In this document: one piece after another, positions 17,012 to 26,061 of the stretch
Layout of the letters: every line of letters begins with the position of its first letter
How positions within the stretch are numbered: position 1 is the first letter of the stretch
Assembly: GCF_001953885.1 (NCBI RefSeq)
Contig: NZ_MQUS01000012.1
Span: 124,001-188,000 of the forward strand
Source of the DNA: Streptomyces sp. IMTB 2501
GTDB taxonomy: Bacteria > Actinomycetota > Actinomycetes > Streptomycetales > Streptomycetaceae
Direction: 5' to 3'
DNA length: 64,000 nt
Made by a program: the position numbers and the translations under genes
The notes under the pieces: generated by a model
The model's database searches: none
What the model saw: only the letters and a program-made list of their open reading frames with translations
What the model was told of the DNA's origin: nothing

Positions 17012-17785
17012 CTACCCGCGGTCGGCCTCCTCCACCATCTGCTTGAGCTTGGCCGGGGTCATGGTCTGGTCCTGGTAGATGTTCTTCCCGCCGAGCAGGA
17101 CCGTGGGCGTGCCGGTGAAGCCGCCGCCCTGGAATGCCTTCTGGGACTTGTTCACCCAGCTGTCGTGAGTACCGTCGTTGACGCACTTCTGGAAGGCCGG
17201 CGTGTTCAGACCGCTGACCTTGCCGGCCAGCTCGATCAGCTTGGCGTTGTCCGCGAACGCGTCGTTGGTTTCCTTGGGCTGGTTGGCGTACAGCGCGTCG
17301 TGGTAGTCGCGGAACTTTCCGGTGTCCTGGGCGCAGGCCACGGCGTTGGCCGCGCGCAGGGAACCGGTGCCGCCGAGGTTGCCGTCGATCAGGCGGACCA
17401 GGTGGTACTCGATTCTGAGTTTGCCGGAGTCGGCCAGTCCATGGAGCGTCGGGCGGTAGGCGACCTCGAAGGCCTGGCAGGCCGGGCAGCGCATGTCCTC
17501 CCAGACGGTGAGCGTCGACTTGGCGCCGTCCTTGCCGACCGGGATGGCGAGGCTGTCCTTGCCCTGCGCGCCCGAGGGCGCCACGACCGGGCCCGCCTTC
17601 TCGCTGCTGTGTTTGCCGGCGTTCGCGGCCAGAACGCCGATCACCGCCGCGAGGCCGAGGACGCAGACGATGCTGGCGCCCACGATCAGAGTGCGTCGTC
17701 GCTTGTCAGCGGCCTTCTGCTTGTCGCGCTCGACCGCCAGCCGCTCCCGGGCGGTGCGCTTTCCGTCACGGTTCTTCTCGCTCAC
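17012..17785 (-). CDS. Membrane-anchored DsbA-like thioredoxin-fold protein
   Basis: The protein has 257 residues. A basic cytoplasmic N-terminus (1-31) is followed by a transmembrane anchor (about 32-54, TLIVGASIVCVLGLAAVIGV) and an extracytoplasmic thioredoxin domain with active site Cys100-Pro-Ala-Cys103 in WEDMRCPACQAF. The cis-proline loop is seen in FTGTPTVLLGG. It probably forms or shuffles disulfides in exported proteins. A paralogue with CPIC lies at 48376-49188. It is downstream of trpA but separated from it by a terminator hairpin, and upstream of lgt. Confidence 0.88.
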   Translation of the reverse strand: MSEKNRDGKRTARERLAVERDKQKAADKRRRTLIVGASIVCVLGLAAVIGVLAANAGKHSSEKAGPVVAPSGAQGKDSLAIPVGKDGAKSTLTVWEDMRCPACQAFEVAYRPTLHGLADSGKLRIEYHLVRLIDGNLGGTGSLRAANAVACAQDTGKFRDYHDALYANQPKETNDAFADNAKLIELAGKVSGLNTPAFQKCVNDGTHDSWVNKSQKAFQGGGFTGTPTVLLGGKNIYQDQTMTPAKLKQMVEEADRG

Positions 17786-17799
17786 ACCCCCAGAACGAA

Positions 17800-17826
17800 C
17801 CGGGGAGGCGCAGCGCGCCTCCCCGG
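17800..17826 (-). terminator. Terminator of the trpCMBA operon
   Basis: CCGGGGAGGCGC (17800-17811) pairs perfectly with 17815-17826 across a 3-nt loop. It lies about 88 bp after the trpA stop and just before the DsbA-like gene, so the latter probably has its own promoter. Confidence 0.8.
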
Positions 17827-17913
17827 CCAGAGGTCCACCCGTTCGAGTGACCGAATATTCCGTTACGGACAGATACGAATGACGAACGAAAGCTACCGAA
17901 CGACTACGGACAG

Positions 17914-18731
17914 TTACTGCTGTTGTCCGCGCACGCCCTGCGCCAGCTCCCCGGCCAGCTCCCGCACCGCCGCGACACCCGACGCGTCGTCGGGGGCGTC
18001 GAGCATCCGCTTGACGAAGGCCGAGCCGACGATGACGCCGTCGGCGAAGCCGGCGACCTCGGCGGCCTGAGCGGCGTTGGAGACGCCGAGTCCGACGCAG
18101 ACGGGCAGCCCGGTGCCGGTGGCGCGGGTGCGCTCGACCAGGTTCTGGGCCTGCGCGCCGACGGATTCACGGGTGCCGGTGACGCCCATCAGCGAGGCGG
18201 CGTAGACGAAGCCGCTGCCCGCCGCGGTGATCTGGGCGAGCCGCGCGTCCTTGCTGCTCGGCGCCACGACGAAGACTGTCGCGAGGCCGTGCTTCTCGGC
18301 GTGTTCCCGCCACAGCGCCGACTCCTGGACGGGCAGGTCGGGCAGGATGCAGCCCGCGCCGCCCGCCTCCGCCAGCTCGGCGGTGAACCGCTCGACGCCG
18401 TAGCGGTCGATGGGGTTCCAGTACGTCATGACGAGCACGGGCTTGCCGGTCGCCTCGTACGCCTCGCGGACCGTGCGCATCACGTCGGCGATCTTGACCC
18501 CGCCGCGCAGGGCGATGTCGTCGGCCGTCTGGATGACCGGGCCGTCGAGGACGGGGTCGCTGTGCGGCAGACCGACCTCGACGACGTCCGCCCCGCCGTC
18601 GAAGGCGGCCTTGATCGCGTCGATGCCGCCGTCCACGGTCGGGAACCCGGCCGGGAGGTAGGCGATGAGCGCGGATCGGCCCTCGGCCTTGGCGGCGGCG
18701 AGGGTGTCGCCCAGCAGCTGAATGTTCCCGC

Positions 18732-18735
<4 letters not shown>
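17914..18735 (-). CDS. trpA: Tryptophan synthase alpha chain
   Basis: This 273-residue subunit cleaves indole-3-glycerol phosphate to indole and glyceraldehyde 3-phosphate. The TIM-barrel signature ADVVEVGLPHSDPVLDGPVI carries the catalytic Glu and Asp, and phosphate-binding glycines occur in VCVGLGVSNAAQAAEVAGFA. It overlaps trpB by 4 bp (ATGA), as needed for stoichiometric subunit synthesis. Indole is channelled to TrpB in the alpha2beta2 complex. The length is normal. Confidence 0.97.
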
Positions 18736-20015
<1,280 letters not shown>

Positions 20016-20082
20016 GCCGAAACCTCACGGTGAGTGCGTGAAAAGACACTATTCGCCGTGGGGGCGGGGATGTGACCGATGA

Positions 20083-20162
20083 CTGCGGGCCGTCAGTGGT
20101 TTCTCGCGCCCGCGCGGCGGTAGCCGCAAATCAAACAGAGCCCCGCGCCCCTGACGGGGCGC
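20083..20162 (+). repeat. Streptomyces-type dispersed repeat, copy 2 (overlaps trpM 3' end)
   Basis: It has the same block order as copy 1: CTGCGGGC, then GGCGGTAGCCGCAAATC, then the hairpin GCGCCCC-TGAC-GGGGCGC (20145-20162). It lies between trpM and trpB and supplies the C-terminal codons of trpM on the opposite strand. Confidence 0.75.
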
Positions 20163-20317
20163 TGCCATCGACGTCCGTTTACCTGCCCGGGCTCGTCACC
20201 GATGACATAACGCACGCGACGGCCGTGGACGCGCCTCGCCGGGGCTCGGCAGCCCCGGGGGCGGCAGCCGCGCGCCAGACGGGCGTAGCGGTCCACGGCG
20301 GTCACGGTGAGAGTCAT
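20093..20317 (-). CDS. trpM: TrpM-like small protein of the trp operon
   Basis: This small basic protein (74 residues) lies between trpC and trpB, where streptomycetes carry trpM (trpX). The core GCRPRGCRAPARRVHGRRVR followed by YVIGDEPGQVNG matches what I recall of the TrpM family, described as a modulator of tryptophan synthesis. Residues from about 52 to 74 (PVRGAGLCLICGYRRAGARN) are encoded by a dispersed repeat rather than native sequence. No strong ribosome site precedes the ATG at 20317, 21 bp after trpC. The assignment rests on position and the conserved core. Confidence 0.68.
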   Translation of the reverse strand: MTLTVTAVDRYARLARGCRPRGCRAPARRVHGRRVRYVIGDEPGQVNGRRWQRPVRGAGLCLICGYRRAGARNH

Positions 20318-20338
20318 CGGGGGCAGCCTATCGGGTGA

Positions 20339-21148
20339 TCAGCTTCGGCCGTGCCGCAGAGCGGGGTGTTCGCCTGCGGCGACCAGGTCGGAGACGGCTG
20401 ACTTCGGGTCGCGGCCGGTGACCAGGGACTCGCCGACCAGGACCGCGTCGGCGCCCGCGTTGGCGTAGGCGATCAGGTCGTGCGGGCCTCGGACACCGGA
20501 TTCGGCCACCTTCACGATGTGGTCCGGGATCTCCGGGGCGACCCGTTCGAACGTGGTGCGGTCGACCTCCAGGGTCTTCAGATCGCGCGCGTTGACGCCG
20601 ATGATCTTGGCGCCCGCGTCCACCGCCCGCTCGACCTCGTCCTCGTCGTGGACCTCGACGATCGGGGTCAGTCCGATGGACACGGCCCGCTCGATCAGCG
20701 ACTCCAGGGCCGGCTGGTCCAGGGCGGCCACGATCAGCAGCGCGAGGTCGGCGCCGTACGCCCGGGCCTCCCACAGCTGGTACGACGTGACGATGAAGTC
20801 CTTGCGGAGCACCGGGATGTCCACGCGGGCGCGGACGGCCTCCAGGTCGGCCAGCGAGCCGCCGAAGCGGCGCTGTTCGGTGAGGACGGAGATGACGGCC
20901 GCGCCGCCTGCCTCGTAGTCCGCGGCCAGCCCGGCCGGGTCGGCGATCGCGGCCAGCGCGCCCTTGGAGGGGCTGGAGCGCTTGACCTCGCAGATCACCT
21001 TGACGCCGTCGCCCTTGAGCGCGGCCACCCCGTCCTTGGCGGCGGGAGCCTTGGCCGCGCGCTCCTTGAGCTCGTCGAGGCTGACGCGTGCCTGCCGCTC
21101 CGCGAGGTCGGCACGGACGCCGTCGATGATCTCGTCGAGCACACTCAC
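20339..21148 (-). CDS. trpC: Indole-3-glycerol phosphate synthase
   Basis: This 269-residue TIM barrel closes the ring of 1-(2-carboxyphenylamino)-deoxyribulose phosphate. Catalytic and substrate residues lie in CEVKRSSPSKGALA (about 52-65), VLRKDFI, and the late phosphate loop (AESGVRGPHDL, VLVGESLVTG). The GTG start follows AAAGGGGGCC. It is the first trp gene of the trpC-M-B-A operon. A 20-codon upstream frame ends on its start codon. Confidence 0.96.
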   Translation of the reverse strand: MSVLDEIIDGVRADLAERQARVSLDELKERAAKAPAAKDGVAALKGDGVKVICEVKRSSPSKGALAAIADPAGLAADYEAGGAAVISVLTEQRRFGGSLADLEAVRARVDIPVLRKDFIVTSYQLWEARAYGADLALLIVAALDQPALESLIERAVSIGLTPIVEVHDEDEVERAVDAGAKIIGVNARDLKTLEVDRTTFERVAPEIPDHIVKVAESGVRGPHDLIAYANAGADAVLVGESLVTGRDPKSAVSDLVAAGEHPALRHGRS

Positions 21149-21204
21149 GCGAGCGGCCCCCTTTCAGACGGTGTTTCCTTCAGGTTTTGAAAACCCGTGG
21201 TCAT
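21145..21204 (-). CDS. Possible 19-residue upstream ORF coupled to trpC
   Basis: ATG at 21204 begins a frame MTTGFQNLKETPSERGPLA whose TGA (21145-21147) overlaps the trpC GTG (GTGA). It contains no tryptophan codon, so it is not a classical attenuator peptide. A short palindrome, GGTTTT-C-AAAACC, lies within it. The ribosome site is weak. It may be translated and coupled, or chance. Confidence 0.3.
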   Translation of the reverse strand: MTTGFQNLKETPSERGPLA

Positions 21205-21282
21205 TGCGATGGTATCCGGAGGAACGCGGAGGTCTCGCATCCGATGGACGCCGGTCCCACTACCTGGACGTTCCCCAAACGA

Positions 21283-21738
21283 TCAAGGATGCAACCAGCC
21301 TCCCGAGGGCAGGTTCCGGACAGTCGTGAACAGCAACAGCAGGACCCCGATCCCCCACAGATGCACCGGCCCCGGCTCGATCCGCAGCGGCCGGCCGCGC
21401 GCCGCGTGGACCACCCAGACGGTCCACAGCACCGCGAAGCCCAGATAGCCGGCCACGGCCAGCGCGTTGTCCTGCAGTGCGGTGAGCAGATCGCCGTGGA
21501 CGAAGGCGTGAGCGCTGCGCAGGCCGCCGCAGCCGGGGCAGTACAGGCCGGTGATCCGGTACAGCGGGCAGACGGGGTAGTGGCCGGGCTGGTTCGGGTC
21601 GACGGCACCGACGTACGCGAAGGCTCCGGCGACGGCCGCGAACAGCCCGCCCGGGACGGCGAGCCGGCGCCACACGGGGGCGGCGGGCACGGCCGGGTAC
21701 GGGACGGTCTGCGGGGCCGGGCGGCTGACGGCGTTCAC
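21283..21738 (-). CDS. DUF2752 membrane protein
   Basis: The protein has 151 residues from a GTG, with a GGAGGGGGA stretch about 11 bp upstream. It carries the DUF2752 signature: CPLYRITGLYCPGCGGLRSAHAFVHGD, given here as CPLYRITGLYCPGC followed by GGLRSAHAF. There are three hydrophobic segments at about 28-45, 88-110 and 125-143. The conserved cysteines and the GGxR(A/S) pattern define the family, whose function is unknown. It lies between trpC and the HGxxPAAW gene on the same strand. Confidence 0.85.
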   Translation of the reverse strand: MNAVSRPAPQTVPYPAVPAAPVWRRLAVPGGLFAAVAGAFAYVGAVDPNQPGHYPVCPLYRITGLYCPGCGGLRSAHAFVHGDLLTALQDNALAVAGYLGFAVLWTVWVVHAARGRPLRIEPGPVHLWGIGVLLLLFTTVRNLPSGGWLHP

Positions 21739-21804
21739 CCGAGCATTGTCCCCCTCCGGTCCGGCACGGCGCGCGCTGGACCGGCGATACCCCTCCGCAC
21801 ACGG

Positions 21805-21848
21805 CGAGGGGCGGCCCCCACCCTCTTCAGGTGGTGGGCCGCCCCTCG
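21805..21848 (-). terminator. Terminator after the HGxxPAAW gene
   Basis: CGAGGGGCGGCCC (21805-21817) pairs with 21836-21848, and an inner CCACC/GGTGG extends the stem with one bulged base. It lies 17 bp past the stop of the HGxxPAAW gene on the minus strand. Confidence 0.8.
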
Positions 21849-21864
21849 GGGGAAGGCTGTGGGC

Positions 21865-22128
21865 TCAGCTCTCGGCGGCGACCGGCTCGCGGGTGGCGAC
21901 CGGGGTGGCCGTCATCTTGAGGGGGGCCTGCTGCGGCTGGCCGAGACCCATGGCGCGCATGATGCCGCCGACCACCGCACCCAGCAGGATGAGCACCATG
22001 CCGGCCCAGAAGCCGACGGGCTGGGCCATCACCATGAAGGCGCCCGCGACGCAGAAACCGATGAAGGAAATGATGACACCGGTCCAGGCGGCCGGGGTGT
22101 GACCGTGGCCGTGGCTGCTGCCCGCCAT
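21865..22128 (-). CDS. HGxxPAAW family small membrane protein
   Basis: The protein has 87 residues. The N-terminal motif HGHTPAAW (about residues 8-15) names this actinobacterial family of unknown function. Two transmembrane segments follow (about 17-35 and 42-60), ending in a short hydrophilic tail. GAGGAGC lies 7 bp before the ATG. It is often found beside trp genes in streptomycetes, as here; no direct role in tryptophan synthesis is established. Confidence 0.85.
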   Translation of the reverse strand: MAGSSHGHGHTPAAWTGVIISFIGFCVAGAFMVMAQPVGFWAGMVLILLGAVVGGIMRAMGLGQPQQAPLKMTATPVATREPVAAES

Positions 22129-22327
22129 GACTTGCTCCTCGTTGCTGTGTACGTGTCCAGTTGGCGTCGTACGTGTCGTACGGTTCCGAGCCCGCCCGTC
22201 ACTGTCCGAGCCGGACGCTCGTCACCCATTGTCCCGTACGCCCGCGCGCGCCGGGCGCGGGGGTGGCGTCTGGTTCGCCACACCCGCCTCGCCTTGACCG
22301 GCGCTCGGCCGGCCCTTGACCGGAGGC

Positions 22328-22966
22328 TCAGGCTCCGGTCGGGTCCTCGCCCCGGTCCAGGGCCTTCCACATCTCCTCGGGCCGCTCCGGGTCGACCGGC
22401 CGGGCCTTGCGGCGCGGACGGTCGGTGCCGCGCTCGTAGCGGCCGGACATGGCGGGCCACAGGGCGCCGTAGCGCAGCGCCAGCAGACCGGCCAGCAGGA
22501 TCAGCGCACCGCCGACGGCCGCGCCGTAGGGCCAGCCGGTGTGGCTGAGCGCGGCGACGGTGGCGGAGGTGTCGCCGCTGGCCTGGGCGGCCTTGTCGTC
22601 CAGCGCGGAGTTGTCGGAGGCGGCCACGAGGGCGGCGGCCACGATCCCGGCGCCGGAGAGCGCGAGCAGTGCGGCGACGACCAGCCGGCCGGCCCTGCGG
22701 ACGGCGAAGACGGCGACGAGCGCGGCGAGGCCCACTATGGCGAGGGCCGCGGGGACGCCCGTGACGTCGCTGCCCTTGACGGTGAGCGGGAACGCGCCGC
22801 CGGCCACCGTCGCGGTGCCCTCCGCCCAGCGCTGCCGGGTCGCGAGCAGCGTCACGGCCGCGCCGAGCGCACCGCACAGGAGGGCCACGGCGAGGCTCCG
22901 CCGGCCGGACCGGGCGAGAGCGGCGGCTTCGGTACGGGGGTGAGGTACGGCAGTCACGTACTCCAC
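22328..22966 (-). CDS. Trp biosynthesis-associated membrane protein (TIGR02234 type)
   Basis: The protein has 212 residues from GTG 22966; a GTG at 22957 with GGAG just before it is an alternative. There are four hydrophobic segments (about 24-42, 72-90, 97-115 and 148-168). LATRQRWAEG and the second segment GVPAALAIVGLAALVAVFA fit the family located next to trpE and trpC in actinobacteria. The C-terminal tail is cytoplasmic and charged. The function is unknown; the association with tryptophan synthesis is by neighbourhood. It is downstream of trpE after a terminator-like hairpin. Confidence 0.82.
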   Translation of the reverse strand: MEYVTAVPHPRTEAAALARSGRRSLAVALLCGALGAAVTLLATRQRWAEGTATVAGGAFPLTVKGSDVTGVPAALAIVGLAALVAVFAVRRAGRLVVAALLALSGAGIVAAALVAASDNSALDDKAAQASGDTSATVAALSHTGWPYGAAVGGALILLAGLLALRYGALWPAMSGRYERGTDRPRRKARPVDPERPEEMWKALDRGEDPTGA

Positions 22967-22974
22967 TATCGCCT

Positions 22975-23004
22975 GAACCCCGGGCGAACCGTCACCCGGG
23001 GTTC
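22975..23004 (-). terminator. Hairpin between trpE and the TIGR02234 gene
   Basis: GAACCCCGGG (22975-22984) pairs perfectly with 22995-23004 across a 10-nt loop. It lies about 33 bp after the trpE stop and 9 bp before the next gene, so it could end or attenuate trpE transcripts. Confidence 0.6.
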
Positions 23005-23036
23005 GTATGAGAAGCGCCCCACACGCCGGAAGGGCC

Positions 23037-24515
23037 CTACTTGCCCAGCCGGTTGGCGGTGTGCACCGCGCGGAGGACGGCCGCCGCCTTGTTGCGGCAC
23101 TCCTGGTCCTCCGCGACCGGGTTCGAGTCGGCGACGATGCCCGCGCCGGCCTGGACGTAGGCCGTGCCCTCGCGCAGCAGGGCCGTACGGATGGCGATCG
23201 CGGTGTCGGAGTCGCCGGCGAAGTCCAGATAGCCGACGCAGCCGCCGTACAGGCCGCGTCGGGACGGCTCCAGTTCGTCGATGATCTGCATCGCGCGGGG
23301 TTTGGGGGCGCCGGAGAGGGTGCCCGCCGGGAAGCAGGCGGTGAGCACGTCGAAGGCCGTACGGCCCTCGGCCACCTGGCCGGTGACGGTCGAGACGATG
23401 TGCATCACGTGCGAGTACCGCTCGATGGACATGAAGTCGACCACCTCGACCGAGCCGGGCTCGCAGACCCGGCCGAGGTCGTTGCGGCCGAGGTCGACGA
23501 GCATGAGGTGCTCGGCGCGCTCCTTGGGGTCGGCGAGCAGTTCCTCGGCGAGGGCCTGGTCCTCCCGCGGGGTGGTCCCGCGGGGCCGGGTGCCGGCGAT
23601 GGGGTGGACCATCGCGCGCCCCTCCTCGACCTTCACCAGGGCCTCGGGGGACGAGCCGACGACGTCGAACCCGTCGAAGCGGAAGAGATACATGTACGGC
23701 GAGGGGTTGGTCGCCCGCAGGACGCGGTAGACGTCCAGGGCGCTCGCCGTGCACGGGGTCTCGAAGCGCTGGGAGGGCACGACCTGGAAGGCCTCGCCCG
23801 CACGGATGCGCTCCTTGATGTCCTCTACGGCCACCTGGAAGTCGGAGCCGCCCCACAGCGCGGTGTACTCGGGCAGTTCGGAGGGCGGCAGCACGGCCGG
23901 GGGCTGGGGCACCGCGCGCGTGAGGTCGGCCTCCATGGCGTCGAGGCGGGCCACGGCGTCGGCGTAGGCCTCGTCCACCCCGGTGTCGAGGTCGTTGTGG
24001 TTGATCGCGTTGGCGATCAGCAGGACCGAGCCCTCCCAGTGGTCCATGACGGCGAGGTCGCTGGTCAGGAGCATGGTCAGCTCGGGGAGCCGCAGGTCGT
24101 CGCGCTCGCCGGGGCCGATCTTCTCCAGGCGGCGGACGATGTCGTAGCCGAGGTAGCCGACCATGCCGCCGGTGAAGGGCGGCAGGTCCTCCTGGTGCGG
24201 GGTGTGCAGGGCCTGGAGGGTGGCGCGCAGGGCCTTGAGGGGGTCGCCGGCCACGGGGACGCCGACCGGCGGGGTGCCGAGCCAGTGGGCCTGACCGTCG
24301 CGTTCCGTCAGCGTGCCGGCGGAGCGGACGCCGACGAAGGAGTAACGGGACCAGGAGCGGCCGTTCTCGGCGGACTCCAGCAGGAAGGTGCCGGGGCGCT
24401 CGGCGGCCAGTTTGCGGTAGAGCGCGACCGGGGTGTCGCCGTCGGCGAGGAGCTTGCGCGTGACCGGGATGACGCGCCGGTCGGCGGCGAGCTTGCGGAA
24501 GGTCTCGAGGTCCAT
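23037..24515 (-). CDS. trpE: Anthranilate synthase component I
   Basis: The protein has 492 residues from the ATG at 24515; an in-frame extension into hisI was rejected. It makes anthranilate from chorismate and ammonia supplied by a separate glutaminase. Chorismate-binding signatures are SPYMYLFRFDGFDVVGSSPE, PIAGTRPRGTTPREDQ, LVDLGRNDLGRV and the C-terminal PAGTLSGAPKPRAM. The N-terminal LLES motif (LLESAENGRSWSRYSF) is the site of tryptophan feedback inhibition in the family. It follows hisI by 11 bp, so no tryptophan leader peptide fits between them. Confidence 0.96.
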   Translation of the reverse strand: MDLETFRKLAADRRVIPVTRKLLADGDTPVALYRKLAAERPGTFLLESAENGRSWSRYSFVGVRSAGTLTERDGQAHWLGTPPVGVPVAGDPLKALRATLQALHTPHQEDLPPFTGGMVGYLGYDIVRRLEKIGPGERDDLRLPELTMLLTSDLAVMDHWEGSVLLIANAINHNDLDTGVDEAYADAVARLDAMEADLTRAVPQPPAVLPPSELPEYTALWGGSDFQVAVEDIKERIRAGEAFQVVPSQRFETPCTASALDVYRVLRATNPSPYMYLFRFDGFDVVGSSPEALVKVEEGRAMVHPIAGTRPRGTTPREDQALAEELLADPKERAEHLMLVDLGRNDLGRVCEPGSVEVVDFMSIERYSHVMHIVSTVTGQVAEGRTAFDVLTACFPAGTLSGAPKPRAMQIIDELEPSRRGLYGGCVGYLDFAGDSDTAIAIRTALLREGTAYVQAGAGIVADSNPVAEDQECRNKAAAVLRAVHTANRLGK

Positions 24516-24526
24516 GGCGGCCGACC

Positions 24527-24928
24527 TTACTGACGGGAGCCGGTGGGGGCGGAATCGGCGTCCTTGAGGAGCACGTCCTCGTCGAAGCAGGTGCGCGCTC
24601 CGGTGTGGCAGGCGGCGCCCACCTGGTCGACCTTGACGAGCACGGTGTCGGCGTCGCAGTCGAGCGCGACGGACTTCACCCACTGGAAGTGGCCGGAGGT
24701 GTCGCCCTTGACCCAGTACTCCTGGCGGCTGCGGGACCAGTAGGTGCAGCGGCCGGTGGTCAGCGTGCGGTGCAGCGCCTCGTCGTCCATCCAGCCGAGC
24801 ATGAGCACCTCACCGGTGTCGTACTGCTGGGCGATGGCGGGGAGGAGGCCGTCGGCGCTGCGCTTGAGGCGGGCGGCGATCTCCGGGTCGAGGCTGCTGG
24901 CCCGGGGCGTCCCGGTCGTACTGGTCAT
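24527..24928 (-). CDS. hisI: Phosphoribosyl-AMP cyclohydrolase
   Basis: The protein has 133 residues from the ATG at 24928 (MTSTTG); two other in-frame starts lie slightly upstream. It opens the adenine ring of PR-AMP in the third step of histidine synthesis. The core LMLGWMDDEALHRTLTTGR, then YWSRSRQEYWVKGDTSGH, and the metal ligands in DCDADTVLVKV and CHTG...CF are all present. The hisE function is not fused to it. It is divergent from the DinB-like gene and 11 bp upstream of trpE, so the two may be cotranscribed. Confidence 0.95.
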   Translation of the reverse strand: MTSTTGTPRASSLDPEIAARLKRSADGLLPAIAQQYDTGEVLMLGWMDDEALHRTLTTGRCTYWSRSRQEYWVKGDTSGHFQWVKSVALDCDADTVLVKVDQVGAACHTGARTCFDEDVLLKDADSAPTGSRQ

Positions 24929-25011
24929 GGGTGCCATTGTGCCGCGCGGGTACGACAGTGCCGGTGCCGTGTCCACTGCGCGGACTCGGCGGCGGGTCGT
25001 AGGCTGACTCC

Positions 25012-25647
25012 ATGTCGACCTTCGCCCAGCGTGAACGGCTGCTGCTCGCCGACCTCTTGGAAACCGTCGGTCCTGATGCCGAGACCCTCTGCGAGGGCTG
25101 GCGGACCCGGGACCTGGCCGCGCATGTGATCGTGCGCGAGCGCCGGCCGGACGCGGCTGGGGGCACGCTGATCAAGCAGCTCGTGCCGCGCCTGGAGAAG
25201 GTGATGGCGGAGTACACCGCGAAGCCGTACGAGGAGCTGATCCAGCTGATCCGTACCGGCCCGCCGCGCTTTTCGCCGTTCCAGCTCAAGCAGGTCGACG
25301 AGGCGGCCAACGTGGTCGAGTTCTACGTCCACACCGAGGACGTCCGCCGGGCCCAGCCGGACTGGAGCCCGCGCGAGCTGGACCCGGTCTTCCAGGACGC
25401 CCTGTGGTCCCGGCTGGAGCGCACGGCGCGGCTGGTGGCCCGGGGTGTGCCGACGGGTCTGGTGCTGCGCCGCCCGGACGGGCAGACGGCGGTGGCGCAC
25501 CGGGGTGCCCCGGTGGTGACGGTGACCGGCGAGCCCTCGGAGCTGGTGATGTTCGCGTTCGGCCGGCAGGACGCGGCCAAGGTGGACGTGGACGGCGAGG
25601 CGGACGCGATCACCAAGCTGCACGAGTCCCGGCAGCTGGGCATCTGA
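25012..25647 (+). CDS. TIGR03085-type DinB/maleylpyruvate isomerase-like protein
   Basis: The protein has 211 residues. The N-terminal LLADLLETVGPDAETLCEGW followed by TRDLAAHVIVRERRPDA fits the actinobacterial TIGR03085 family, a four-helix metal-binding fold related to DinB and mycothiol-dependent maleylpyruvate isomerase. The histidine in LAAHVI and VEFYVHTEDVRRAQP provide plausible metal ligands. The family's enzymatic role is not known; mycothiol use is possible. The VOC gene follows after 12 bp on the same strand. Confidence 0.8.
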   Translation: MSTFAQRERLLLADLLETVGPDAETLCEGWRTRDLAAHVIVRERRPDAAGGTLIKQLVPRLEKVMAEYTAKPYEELIQLIRTGPPRFSPFQLKQVDEAANVVEFYVHTEDVRRAQPDWSPRELDPVFQDALWSRLERTARLVARGVPTGLVLRRPDGQTAVAHRGAPVVTVTGEPSELVMFAFGRQDAAKVDVDGEADAITKLHESRQLGI

Positions 25648-25659
25648 GAAGGGCCACCC

Positions 25660-26058
<399 letters not shown>

Positions 26059-26061
26059 ACT

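Noticed and set aside
15957..17186. A longer N-terminus for Lgt
   Set aside because: The extension runs into the DsbA-like gene. The family's N-terminus (MELSYIPSPSRGV) begins at 16907.
24516..24526. A tryptophan leader peptide for trpE
   Set aside because: Only 11 bp separate hisI from trpE, and no run of Trp codons occurs upstream.
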